Assembly: GCA_041687395.1 (NCBI GenBank)
Contig: JAWLCA010000010.1
Coordinates: 1-64,000 of the forward strand
Length of the DNA: 64,000 bases
From: JAWLCA01 sp041687395
Lineage (GTDB): Bacteria; Pseudomonadota; Alphaproteobacteria; Rhodobacterales; Rhodobacteraceae
Reading direction: 5' to 3'
Shown: one piece after another, positions 17,365-25,191 of the stretch
Layout of the letters: the number at the start of each line of letters is the position of its first letter
Numbering within the stretch: position 1 is the stretch's first letter
Made by a program: the position numbers and the translations under genes
The notes under the pieces: model-generated
The model's database searches: none
The model's input: the letters and a program-made list of their open reading frames with translations, nothing else
Told to the model about the DNA's origin: nothing

Positions 17365-18671
17365 CCCTTCCCCAGCGTGCCGCTTTCCCCGACGGCTTCC
17401 TTTTTGGCGCCGCAACCTCGGCCTATCAGATCGAGGGGCATGCGCAGGGCGGCGCAGGGCGCACCCATTGGGACGATTTCGCCGCCACTCCCGGTAACGT
17501 CGTGCGGGCCGAGGACGGCGCGCTGGCTTGCGACCACCTGCACCGATGGGAGGCCGACCTCGACCTCATGGTAGCCGCCAACCTTGACGTCTACCGCTTC
17601 TCGACCTCCTGGGCGCGGGTGATGCCCGTGGGGCGCGGACCGGTGAACGTCGCAGGGCTCGATTTCTACGACCGGCTGGTAGACGGGCTGCTGGTCCGCG
17701 GTCTGAAGCCAGCGGCCACGCTCTATCACTGGGAACTGCCCAGCCCCTTGGCGGACCTCGGCGGCTGGCGCAACCGCGATATCGCGGGCTGGTTTGCCGA
17801 TTTCACCGAGGTCGTCATGCGCCGGATCGGCGACAGGGTCTGGTCCGCGGCACCCGTGAACGAGCCCTGGTGTGTCGCCTGGCTGTCGCATTTCCTGGGT
17901 CACCACGCGCCGGGGGGGCGCGACATCCGCGCCGCCACGCGGGCGATGCACCACGTGGGTCTGGCGCATGGCCGATCGATCCAGGCGATGCGCGGGCTGG
18001 GGATGAAGAACCTGGGCGCCGTGTGCAACTTCGAATATGCTCACCCCGCCGACGACAGCCCCGCGGCAGCCAGCCGGGCGCAGCTCTACGACGGCATCTA
18101 CAACCGCTGGTTTCTTTCGGGCTTCTTCAGGGGCGACTACCCGCAGGACGTCCTCGACGACCTCGGCCCCTACATGCCCGCGAACTGGCAGGACGACATG
18201 GGCCTGATCTCGCAGCCGCTCGACTGGCTGGGGCTGAACTACTACACTTGCAAGCGCATCGCCCCCGCGCCCGGCCCCTGGCCCGCGCTGGCCGAGGTGC
18301 CGGGGCCGCTTCCCAAGACCGCGATGGGATGGGAGATCTACCCCGAGGGGCTGCACCACTTCCTGACAATGGCCGCCGACCATGCCCCCGGCCTGCCGCT
18401 CTACGTGACCGAAAACGGCATGGCATCAGACGGCGATGGGCTGCAGGACGATGACCGCATCGCCTATGTCGCGGCGCATCTGGACCAGGTGCGGCGCGCG
18501 ATCGCCGACGGGGTGCCGGTGGCGGGGTATTTCCTGTGGTCGCTGATGGACAATTACGAATGGTCCTTTGGCTACGACAAGCGGTTCGGCATGGTCCATG
18601 TCGACTTCGACAGCTTGCAGCGGACCCCGAAAGCATCCTATCACGCGTTGGCCCGGGCGCTGGCCCGCTGA
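17361..18671 (+). CDS. Beta-glucosidase, GH1
   Basis: This 436-residue (beta/alpha)8 enzyme hydrolyses beta-glucosides. The N-terminal FPDGFLFGAATSAYQIEG is the family signature, the acid/base Glu lies in APVNEPW and the nucleophile Glu in YVTENGM. GYFLWSLMDNYEWSFGYDKRFGMVHVD is the conserved C-terminal block. There is no signal peptide, so it acts in the cytoplasm. It is translationally coupled to the LacI regulator (ATGA overlap) and followed 16 bp later by glucokinase. This adds beta-glucoside use to an alpha-glucoside transport locus. Confidence 0.93.
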   Translation: MTLPQRAAFPDGFLFGAATSAYQIEGHAQGGAGRTHWDDFAATPGNVVRAEDGALACDHLHRWEADLDLMVAANLDVYRFSTSWARVMPVGRGPVNVAGLDFYDRLVDGLLVRGLKPAATLYHWELPSPLADLGGWRNRDIAGWFADFTEVVMRRIGDRVWSAAPVNEPWCVAWLSHFLGHHAPGGRDIRAATRAMHHVGLAHGRSIQAMRGLGMKNLGAVCNFEYAHPADDSPAAASRAQLYDGIYNRWFLSGFFRGDYPQDVLDDLGPYMPANWQDDMGLISQPLDWLGLNYYTCKRIAPAPGPWPALAEVPGPLPKTAMGWEIYPEGLHHFLTMAADHAPGLPLYVTENGMASDGDGLQDDDRIAYVAAHLDQVRRAIADGVPVAGYFLWSLMDNYEWSFGYDKRFGMVHVDFDSLQRTPKASYHALARALAR

Positions 18672-18687
18672 CCTGCCGGAGCATTCC

Positions 18688-19626
18688 ATGTCCGACGCGC
18701 CGAACCTGGTGGCCGACCTTGGGGGCACCAACACTCGCGTGGCGCTGGCCGATGGGCCGACGCTGCGGCGCGACTCGATCCGGCGCTTCCACAATGCCGA
18801 TCATTCCGGGCTGGACGCTGTGCTGCGCGCCTATGTGGCCGAAATCGGCGTCACCGCCTTTGCCGGGGCCTGCGTGGCGGTGGCGGGGCCGGTGCGCGAC
18901 GGGCAGGCGCACATGACCAACCTGGACTGGCAGATGGATGACGCGCTGATCGCACACGCGACCGGCGCGCGGCGGGTGGCGCTGATCAACGACCTGCAGG
19001 CGCAGGGCCATGCCTTGGGACATATCGCGCCCGAGAACCTGCGCGAGGTGGTGCCGGGCACCGGCGCGCAGGGGGATGCGGCGCAACTGGTCATCGGGAT
19101 CGGCACCGGCTTCAACGCAGCCCCCGTGCATGAGGGCGCGGGCGTCCGTGTGGTCGCACCATCGGAATGCGGGCACATCACCCTGCCCGTGCGATCCGAT
19201 GACGACTTGGCGCTATCACTGTACCTGAAGGCCGAGCACGGCTTTGCCGCCGTGGAAGAGGCGCTGTCGGGGCGCGGGGTCGCGGCGCTCCACGCCTGGC
19301 TGGGGGGCGGCGCACGGACGGGGGCCGCGATCGTGGCGGCGCTGGACGCCGGCGATCCCGCCGCACAGGCAACAGGGCGGTTGTTCGCGCGGCTGCTTGG
19401 GACGGTGACGGGCGATCTGGCACTGATCCACCTTCCCTTCGGCGGCATCTACCTGATCGGCGGCGTGGCCCGCGCCTTCGGCCCGCACCTCACCCGGCTG
19501 GGGTTTGCCGAGGCGTTTCGCGACAAGGGCCGGTTCGGCGATTTCGTCGCGGCCTTCCCCGTTCGCGTGGTCGAGGACGACTACGCTGCCCTGACCGGCT
19601 GTGCGGCGCATCTGGAAAGCCTGTAG
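18688..19626 (+). CDS. glk: Glucokinase
   Basis: This 312-residue Glk-family protein phosphorylates glucose with ATP. ATG 18688 begins MSDAPNLVADLGGTNTRVAL, which contains the phosphate-binding DxGGTxxR. Other family blocks are INDLQAQGHALG, the glucose-binding VVAPSECGHITLP and GGIYLIGGVARAF. It closes the plus-strand arm of the sugar locus and would trap the glucose released by the two glucosidases. Confidence 0.9.
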   Translation: MSDAPNLVADLGGTNTRVALADGPTLRRDSIRRFHNADHSGLDAVLRAYVAEIGVTAFAGACVAVAGPVRDGQAHMTNLDWQMDDALIAHATGARRVALINDLQAQGHALGHIAPENLREVVPGTGAQGDAAQLVIGIGTGFNAAPVHEGAGVRVVAPSECGHITLPVRSDDDLALSLYLKAEHGFAAVEEALSGRGVAALHAWLGGGARTGAAIVAALDAGDPAAQATGRLFARLLGTVTGDLALIHLPFGGIYLIGGVARAFGPHLTRLGFAEAFRDKGRFGDFVAAFPVRVVEDDYAALTGCAAHLESL

Positions 19627-19658
19627 GTCCATTTCTCCGTCCATCTCCTGCGGCTTTC

Positions 19659-19672
19659 TTGACCCAGATCAT
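19659..19672 (+). promoter_or_regulatory. FNR/FnrL-like box upstream of the NadE-like gene
   Basis: TTGACCCAGATCAT matches the FNR-type dyad TTGAT-N4-ATCAA in 12 of 14 positions if Y is allowed at position 5 and the last base is relaxed. It lies about 110 bp upstream of the gene start. Rhodobacterales FnrL activates genes under low oxygen from such sites. Confidence 0.5.
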
Positions 19673-19780
19673 GGCGCATCCTCCTTGCATGGACGTGGTA
19701 TGATGACGGGTCAGCTACCGAGAAATCGAGGGACGATCGAGAAAGCCGGGTCGGATTGGTACGAGACTGAAGGATCGACG

Positions 19781-20749
19781 ATGCCGGACTTGAAGATCGA
19801 TGCGGACAAGGCGATCGAGGAAATCTCGAGGTACCTGGTCGCGAAGGTCGCACATGACCGTACGAAGGGCGTGATCCTCGGACTGAGCGGTGGGCTGGAT
19901 TCCGCCGTGCTCGCGGCTCTGGCCGTTCGCGCGCTTGGGGCGCGGGCGGTCTCGGTCGTCTATCTCTTTGACCTGGACAGCGATGCGCAGATCGCAAACC
20001 ACGCACGTCTCATGGCAGAGCATCTCGGGCTGACGCTGGAAGTGGTCGATATCACCGAGGATATGGCACGGCTGGGTGTCTATGCGCCGCTGTTCCTGAA
20101 ACTCTTGCGTCTGTCGCGGATGGTCGCACGGTTCAGCGCTGGAACCTACAAGTTGATCTGCGGCGAGTCGCCCTTCCGCTCCACTCTGCGCGTCGGGAAA
20201 GGGGAAACGCTGCGCCCATGGTACAAGCGGCTGATGTTCAACCTCACCATGCGCCATGTCGATCATGGCTTCACCCGACGTCATGTATTTCGAAGGATCA
20301 TGCTGGAGCGCATGGCGCGCGACCGCAACCTGACGCTGATCGGCGCCGCGAACCGCTCGGAATGCGAAGTCGGTTGGTTCGTCAAGGACGGAATCGACGA
20401 TCTGCCCGTGCAGCCGATGACCGGATTGCTCAAGACTCAGGTGCGACAACTTGCAGAGGCTCTGGACCCGCCCGAGCCGGTGCGCACCCAGATGCCCTCG
20501 CCTGACATGGCCAAGGGCGTGACTGATGAGTTCGGGATCGACCACACCTACCAGGTCGTGGACATGGTCATTGACGGGATCGATCAGGGTCTGTCGGACG
20601 CCGCAATCGCAGGCACGGGAATTTCGCGGCAGGACATAGCCGATATCCGCGCGCTCATGCATCTGTCATCGTGGAAACGGCAGTCGCAGCACGAACCGCC
20701 TCCGGTCAGCGGCCGGTTCGGATCAGGCCTTCGCGGCTCAACCCTGTGA
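19781..20749 (+). CDS. nadE: NAD(+) synthetase-like ATP pyrophosphatase, divergent
   Basis: The 322-residue product from ATG 19781 (GAAGGA upstream) has the N-type ATP-pyrophosphatase loop LGLSGGLDSAVLAALAVRALG and later NadE-like blocks (LIGAANRSECEVGWFVKDGIDDLPVQPMTGLLKTQVRQLAEAL, PSPDMAKGVTDEFGIDHTYQVVDMVIDGID). NadE amidates deamido-NAD with ammonia; no glutaminase domain is present. Between these blocks, the canonical region that follows the first helices is replaced by a basic stretch (ESPFRSTLRVGKGETLRPWYKRLMFNLTMRHVDHGFTRRHVFRRIML). The C-terminus extends with a low-complexity tail. It may be a specialised or low-oxygen paralogue rather than the housekeeping NadE. It is monocistronic behind an FNR-like box. 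Confidence 0.75.
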   Translation: MPDLKIDADKAIEEISRYLVAKVAHDRTKGVILGLSGGLDSAVLAALAVRALGARAVSVVYLFDLDSDAQIANHARLMAEHLGLTLEVVDITEDMARLGVYAPLFLKLLRLSRMVARFSAGTYKLICGESPFRSTLRVGKGETLRPWYKRLMFNLTMRHVDHGFTRRHVFRRIMLERMARDRNLTLIGAANRSECEVGWFVKDGIDDLPVQPMTGLLKTQVRQLAEALDPPEPVRTQMPSPDMAKGVTDEFGIDHTYQVVDMVIDGIDQGLSDAAIAGTGISRQDIADIRALMHLSSWKRQSQHEPPPVSGRFGSGLRGSTL

Positions 20750-20830
20750 CAAAAGGCTCCTGACTCGGCAAACTGTTCGTTTCCGCAAGTGGCGCGATCG
20801 CCATCTCGCCGATGCTGTGGCTGGTCAGCC

Positions 20831-21715
20831 TCAAGCCCCCTGCCAGCGGCGCAGCATCCAGTACCACTGCGCCGGATGGGCGCGGATGCGTGCGGAGAGG
20901 CTGTCGTTGAAGACCTGTGTCATCGTCTCCGCGTCGGTGTGGGGAATCGGCGCCTCGAACGTCACGTCGAAGTGGCTGCCGTCGTCGGTGCGGATGCCAT
21001 AGGCGGGCACCATCGGCAGGTCGTATTTCAACGCCAGTTGTGCCGCGGCCAATGAGGTCAGCGCGGGGTGGCCAAGGAACGGCATCCGCAGGCCCTGGGC
21101 ATACTTCTCGTCCAGCAGGATCGCGATAAACCCACCGGCGCGCAGGTGGCGCACCAGCGCCTTGGTTCCCAGCGTTCCGGTTTCCAGGATCGGCGCGCCG
21201 CCGGCCCTTATCCCGGCGAGCAGACGACGCTGGTAGTGCGGGTTGGACTGCGGCCGGTAGACGGCGCCGGTTTCCATGCCGCGGGCCTTCAGCACGGCGC
21301 GCACCGCCTCCCACTGTCCGAAATGGCCCGAGACGATGATCGCGCCCTTTCCGGCCGCACGCGCTGCCTCCAGCGCCGCCAAGCCGAGGCCAGAGGCGTG
21401 GAACCTGTCCTGACGCTCCTGAAACTCGGCACAGTGATAGATCTCGAACAGGGTCTGGCCCATGTTGCGGCCCATCTGCCGGCTCAGCACCGCCCGCTCT
21501 GCACGCGGCATGTCCGGAAAGACGCGCAGCACCTCGCGGTCGAAGCGGCGACGCGCCGGGGGAAACCAGCGCATCACCCAGCCGACGGCATTGCCGAGCG
21601 CGCGCGATCGCTTCTCGAACCGGCGTGGGCGCGAGACGGTCAGTGCGGACAGCAGGGGCAGGTACCTGACATGATGCCAGGAGGAGCGGAGCCGACGAAC
21701 AAGCATCCGCTGCAT
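20831..21715 (-). CDS. LpxL/HtrB-like lipid A acyltransferase
   Basis: This 294-residue lysophospholipid acyltransferase-superfamily protein transfers an acyl chain, typically to lipid A precursors at the inner membrane. The catalytic HxxxxxE-type motif is visible as VSGHFGQWEAVRAVLKARG, with the acceptor-site block AVYRPQSNPHYQRRL and the later LLDEKYAQGLRMPFLGHPALTSLAAAQLALKYDLPMVPAYGIR. The N-terminus is basic with a weak membrane segment. Start 21715 or 21706 is undecided. It is followed by the NadE-like gene in convergent orientation. Confidence 0.85.
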   Translation of the reverse strand: MQRMLVRRLRSSWHHVRYLPLLSALTVSRPRRFEKRSRALGNAVGWVMRWFPPARRRFDREVLRVFPDMPRAERAVLSRQMGRNMGQTLFEIYHCAEFQERQDRFHASGLGLAALEAARAAGKGAIIVSGHFGQWEAVRAVLKARGMETGAVYRPQSNPHYQRRLLAGIRAGGAPILETGTLGTKALVRHLRAGGFIAILLDEKYAQGLRMPFLGHPALTSLAAAQLALKYDLPMVPAYGIRTDDGSHFDVTFEAPIPHTDAETMTQVFNDSLSARIRAHPAQWYWMLRRWQGA

Positions 21716-21780
21716 ATGGCCCGCCGCTGCGGAATTACCAAGGGCAATCCGAACGCCGGACGCGGGGACGTGACACGCCC

Positions 21781-23472
21781 CTACCCCTCGATCACCTCGA
21801 ACCGGTCCACGTCCACCAGGCCATGATCGGTGATCTTCAGGTGCGGGATCACTGGCAGCGCCAGGAAGGCCAGTTGCAGGAACGGCTCTTCCAACTCCAC
21901 CCCCAGGGCGCGGGCGGCGGCGCGCAGGTCGACCAGCGCGTCGCGGACCACCTCGAATGGCTCCAGACTCATCAGGCCGGCCACCGGCAGCGCCAGTTCC
22001 GCCTGCACCCGGCCGTCTGCCACCACGACGAAGCCGCCCTCGATCTGGCCCAGCCGGTTCGCGGCCAGTGCCATGTCGGCATAGTCCACGCCCACCGAGA
22101 CGATGTTGTGGTGGTCATGGCACACGGTCGAGGCGATGGCGCCGCGCTTCAGCCCAAACCCGCGCACGAAGCCGGTGGCGATGTTTCCGTTCTTTCCATG
22201 CCGTTCGATCACCGCGATCCGCGCCAGGTCACGGTCGGGATCGGGCGGGCGGTCAAGATCGTCAGGGTCCATCGCCTCTCGGATATGCTCGGTCAGGATC
22301 TTGCCGGGCCAGATGCCGATCACCGGAGCCTCGGCCCCGCCGGAGCAGCGGAAGTCGGCCGCCGACACCTTTGGCGCCTGCACGGAATCGCGCGCGACAC
22401 CGGGGATCACCTCGCGCGCGGCAAAGGCTGCGTCGTCGGCCAGCACGCCGCCGCAGAACACCATCTCGGCCCGGCAGCTTTCCAGATCCGGCAGCACCAC
22501 GATATCGGCGCGCTTGCCGGGCGCGATCTGGCCGCGATCCTTCAGACCGAAGGCCTCGGCCGCCGACAGGCTGGCGCCGCGATAGACCGCCAGCGGATCG
22601 CAGCCCAGCCCAATCAGCGTGCGGATCATGTAATCCAGATGCCCGTGCTCGGCGATGTCCAGCGGGTTGCGGTCATCCGTGCACAGACACATGTAGGGCG
22701 CGGTCGTGGGCGTCAGCAGCGGCGCCAGCGCGTGCAGATCCTTGGACACCGACCCCTCGCGGATCAGCACCCGCAACCCGCGCTGCAGCTTTTCCTTAGC
22801 CTCGGCCGCGCTGGTCGCCTCGTGCTCGGTCCGTATCCCGGCGGCGACATAGGCGTTGAGATCCCGGCCCGACAGCAGGGGCGCGTGGCCGTCGATATGG
22901 CGGCCCTGGAATGCATCAAGCTTGGCCATGCAACCGGGGTCGCGGTGGATCACGCCGGGATAGTTCATGAACTCCGCCAGGCCGATCACGCGGGGATGGT
23001 CCTTCAGCGGTGCCAGATCGGCGGCCGTCAGCTCCGCACCCGCCGTCTCCATAGTGGTCGACGGCACGCAGGACGACAGCTGCACTCGAATGTCCATCAC
23101 CGTGCGGGCGGCCGCGAACAGGAAGTAGCGGATGCCGTCGATGCCCGCCACGTTGGCAATCTCATGCGGGTCGCAGATCGCCGTCGTCACCCCGCGCGGC
23201 GCCACGCAGCGGTCGAACTCGAACGGGGTGACGCAAGAGGATTCGATGTGCAGATGCGTGTCGATGAAGCCGGGCACCAGGATTCTGCCCGCAACGTCGA
23301 TCTCGGTCACCCCCTCGTAGTCGTGGCCCACGCCGACGATGGTATCGCCGCAGATCGCCACGTCGCCGGGAATCATCTCGCCCGTGACCAGGCAGAAGAC
23401 GCGCCCCCCCTTCAGCACCAGATCGGCCGGCTCGTCCCCCCGGCCCTGCGCGATGCGTTTCTCCAGTGTCAT
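21781..23472 (-). CDS. ade: Adenine deaminase
   Basis: This 563-residue amidohydrolase of the bacterial adenine deaminase (AdeC) family converts adenine to hypoxanthine plus ammonia. Metal-binding motifs include GFIDTHLHIESS and ICDPHEIANVAGIDG; further blocks are GLAEFMNYPGV, DGHAPLLSGRDLNAYVAAGIRTEHE, CTDDRNPLDI, and the C-terminal VCHDHHNIVSVGV and GGFVVVADG. The length is normal for the family. ATG 23472 is preferred; the open frame upstream to 23673 lacks homology. It is part of purine salvage. Confidence 0.93.
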   Translation of the reverse strand: MTLEKRIAQGRGDEPADLVLKGGRVFCLVTGEMIPGDVAICGDTIVGVGHDYEGVTEIDVAGRILVPGFIDTHLHIESSCVTPFEFDRCVAPRGVTTAICDPHEIANVAGIDGIRYFLFAAARTVMDIRVQLSSCVPSTTMETAGAELTAADLAPLKDHPRVIGLAEFMNYPGVIHRDPGCMAKLDAFQGRHIDGHAPLLSGRDLNAYVAAGIRTEHEATSAAEAKEKLQRGLRVLIREGSVSKDLHALAPLLTPTTAPYMCLCTDDRNPLDIAEHGHLDYMIRTLIGLGCDPLAVYRGASLSAAEAFGLKDRGQIAPGKRADIVVLPDLESCRAEMVFCGGVLADDAAFAAREVIPGVARDSVQAPKVSAADFRCSGGAEAPVIGIWPGKILTEHIREAMDPDDLDRPPDPDRDLARIAVIERHGKNGNIATGFVRGFGLKRGAIASTVCHDHHNIVSVGVDYADMALAANRLGQIEGGFVVVADGRVQAELALPVAGLMSLEPFEVVRDALVDLRAAARALGVELEEPFLQLAFLALPVIPHLKITDHGLVDVDRFEVIEG

Positions 23473-23627
23473 GGCCCCGGCCTTTCGTTGCGATGTGGCG
23501 ACAGACTGCCCCTTGATCGCGGCGGCGTCCAGATGGCTGCGCTGCCGCGCAGGAACTGGACGGCGGTGGAACCGAGGCGGCGGCTCGTGCGATGATCCCC
23601 TGATGCATCTGGACAGGAGGGAGAGCG

Positions 23628-23819
23628 ATGCCCGCGAAATCGAAAGCCCAGCAAAAGGCGGCCGGTGCCGCATTATCCGCCAAGCGTGGCGAGACGAAGG
23701 TTTCCGACCTCGTCGGCGCGTCGAAGGAGATGTACGACTCCATGACCGAGGAGGAGCTTGAAGACTTCGCCTCCACCCCGCGCAAGGATCTGCCCGAACG
23801 GGTGGAGGATGACGAGTGA
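23628..23819 (+). CDS. DUF3008 family small protein
   Basis: This 63-residue protein, MPAKSKAQQKAAGAALSAKRG to YDSMTEEELEDFASTPRKDLPERV, is basic at the N-terminus and acidic at the C-terminus. It matches the DUF3008 family of unknown function, whose members carry the same AGAAL...KRGE and SMTEEELxDFA features. It lies divergently from ade and 7 bp before the convergent thioesterase gene. A gene of this size is supported by the conserved composition and the GGAGGGAGAG ribosome-binding site. Confidence 0.85.
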   Translation: MPAKSKAQQKAAGAALSAKRGETKVSDLVGASKEMYDSMTEEELEDFASTPRKDLPERVEDDE

Positions 23820-23826
23820 CCGCGCC

Positions 23827-24246
23827 CTACCGCGTCGGCGGGATCGAATAGGTGAGCGAGGCGCGGGCCACCGGCGCCTCGCTCCCGTCCGAGAAGATCA
23901 GCACATCCCCCACCGCCAGGCTGCGCCCCAGCTTCAGCAGCCGCGCCCGCGCGATCAGGTCCACCCCGGCGGCGGGCTTGCGCATGAAGTCGATGGCGCA
24001 ATTCGTCGTCACCGCCAGCGCGACGGGGCCAATCCGCGCCAGGATCGCCAGATAGATCGCCACATCCGCCAGCGCAAAGATGCTGGGCCCCGACACCGTG
24101 CCGCCGGGGCGCAAATGCCGGTCGGCCACGCGCAGCCGCACCGCGATCCCGTCAGCCGTCAGCGCCTCGATCGCGAAATCCTCGGCCACCTGCGGAAACT
24201 CGGCCGCAAGAAACTCGGTCAGTTCCGCCGCCGTCATCGCTGCCAT
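23827..24246 (-). CDS. PaaI-type hotdog-fold acyl-CoA thioesterase
   Basis: This 139-residue single hotdog domain shows the PaaI pattern, with the HLRPGGTVSGPSIFALADVAIYLAILARIG helix carrying the usual Asp, and VTTNCAIDFMRKPAAG. It would hydrolyse acyl-CoA thioesters; the chain preference is not readable. ATG 24246 follows GAGGGGAAGG. It is divergent from the enoyl-CoA hydratase gene (58-bp gap), so the two may share control. Confidence 0.85.
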   Translation of the reverse strand: MAAMTAAELTEFLAAEFPQVAEDFAIEALTADGIAVRLRVADRHLRPGGTVSGPSIFALADVAIYLAILARIGPVALAVTTNCAIDFMRKPAAGVDLIARARLLKLGRSLAVGDVLIFSDGSEAPVARASLTYSIPPTR

Positions 24247-24304
24247 GGCCTTCCCCTCGCCGCCCTGCGCCGCTAACCTTCCCGCAAACTTGGGGGAGCG
24301 CAAG

Positions 24305-25099
24305 ATGAGCACGGCATCGGAACTGGTCACACGCGAGGACGCGGGCGGCATTGCCACGCTGACCCTGAACAGCCCCGGCAACCTGAACGCGTTGTCGGAC
24401 GCGATGATCGCAGCGCTCAGCGCGCGGTTTGCCGAGCTTGAGGGCGAAAGCAGCGCGCGGGTCGTCATCCTGAAGGGCACGGGCCGCGCCTTCTGCGCCG
24501 GCCACGACCTGAAGGAGATGCAGGCCGGCCGGCAGGCCCCGGACGGGGGGGCGGCCTATTTCGCCGACCTCTTCGCCCGCTGCGCCGCGATGATGCAGAT
24601 GATCCCGCGCCTGCCTCAGCCAGTGATCGCCCAGGCCCACGGCATCGCCACCGCCGCCGGTTGCCAGTTGGTTGCCAGCTGCGATATGGGCGTTGCGGCC
24701 GAGGGGACGCGCTTTGGCGTCAACGGCGTGAACATCGGCCTGTTCTGCTCCACCCCCATGGTCGCCCTCACCCGCGCCATCCCGCGCAAGATGGCATTCG
24801 AGATGCTGACCACCGGCCAGTTCGTCGAGGCCGCCCGCGCGGTCGACATCGGCCTGATCAACCGCGCCGTGCCCGAGGCGGATCTGGAGGCCGAGACGCG
24901 GCGGCTCGCAGAAACCGTGGCCGCCAAGCTGGGCGCGGCGGTGAAGATCGGCAAGCGCGCCTTCTACGACCAGATCGGCCTCGATCTGGCCGACGCCTAT
25001 GACCACACGGGCCGCGTGATGGTGGAAAACATGCTGCTGCGCGACACCGACGAAGGCATCACCGCGTTTCTGGAAAAGCGCCCGCCGAACTGGTCGTGA
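24305..25099 (+). CDS. Enoyl-CoA hydratase/isomerase family protein
   Basis: The product is a 264-residue crotonase. The oxyanion-hole segments are GTGRAFCAGHDLKEM and AHGIATAAGCQLVASCDMGVAAEGTRFGVNGVNIGLFCSTPMVALTRAI. The residue pattern FCAGHDLKE and GLFCSTP resembles ECHDC3-like hydratases rather than the classical EchA with two catalytic Glu, so the reaction may differ from canonical beta-oxidation. ATG 24305 is chosen. It ends 11 bp before the first copy of the 74-bp repeat. Confidence 0.85.
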   Translation: MSTASELVTREDAGGIATLTLNSPGNLNALSDAMIAALSARFAELEGESSARVVILKGTGRAFCAGHDLKEMQAGRQAPDGGAAYFADLFARCAAMMQMIPRLPQPVIAQAHGIATAAGCQLVASCDMGVAAEGTRFGVNGVNIGLFCSTPMVALTRAIPRKMAFEMLTTGQFVEAARAVDIGLINRAVPEADLEAETRRLAETVAAKLGAAVKIGKRAFYDQIGLDLADAYDHTGRVMVENMLLRDTDEGITAFLEKRPPNWS

Positions 25100-25110
25100 G
25101 CTGCCGAAAC

Positions 25111-25184
25111 GGTTAAGGGCAGGTAAACAAAAATCGCGTTTTCGTTTCGAATCAACACGATGCGAATTTGTGCACGCGTGCACA
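25111..25184 (+). repeat. 74-bp intergenic repeat, copy 1
   Basis: It begins GGTTAAGGGCAGGTAAACAA, has AATCGCG near position 21 and ends with the 16-bp perfect palindrome TGTGCACGCGTGCACA (25169-25184). The same layout and length recur at 45987-46060 (inverted) and 61376-61449. It lies between the convergent enoyl-CoA hydratase and WD40-cytochrome genes, starting 11 bp after the hydratase stop. Confidence 0.85.
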
Positions 25185-25191
25185 GCCGGTC

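Noticed and set aside
21823..23595. A 590-codon plus-strand open frame
   Set aside because: It mirrors the adenine deaminase gene, whose motifs are clear on the minus strand.
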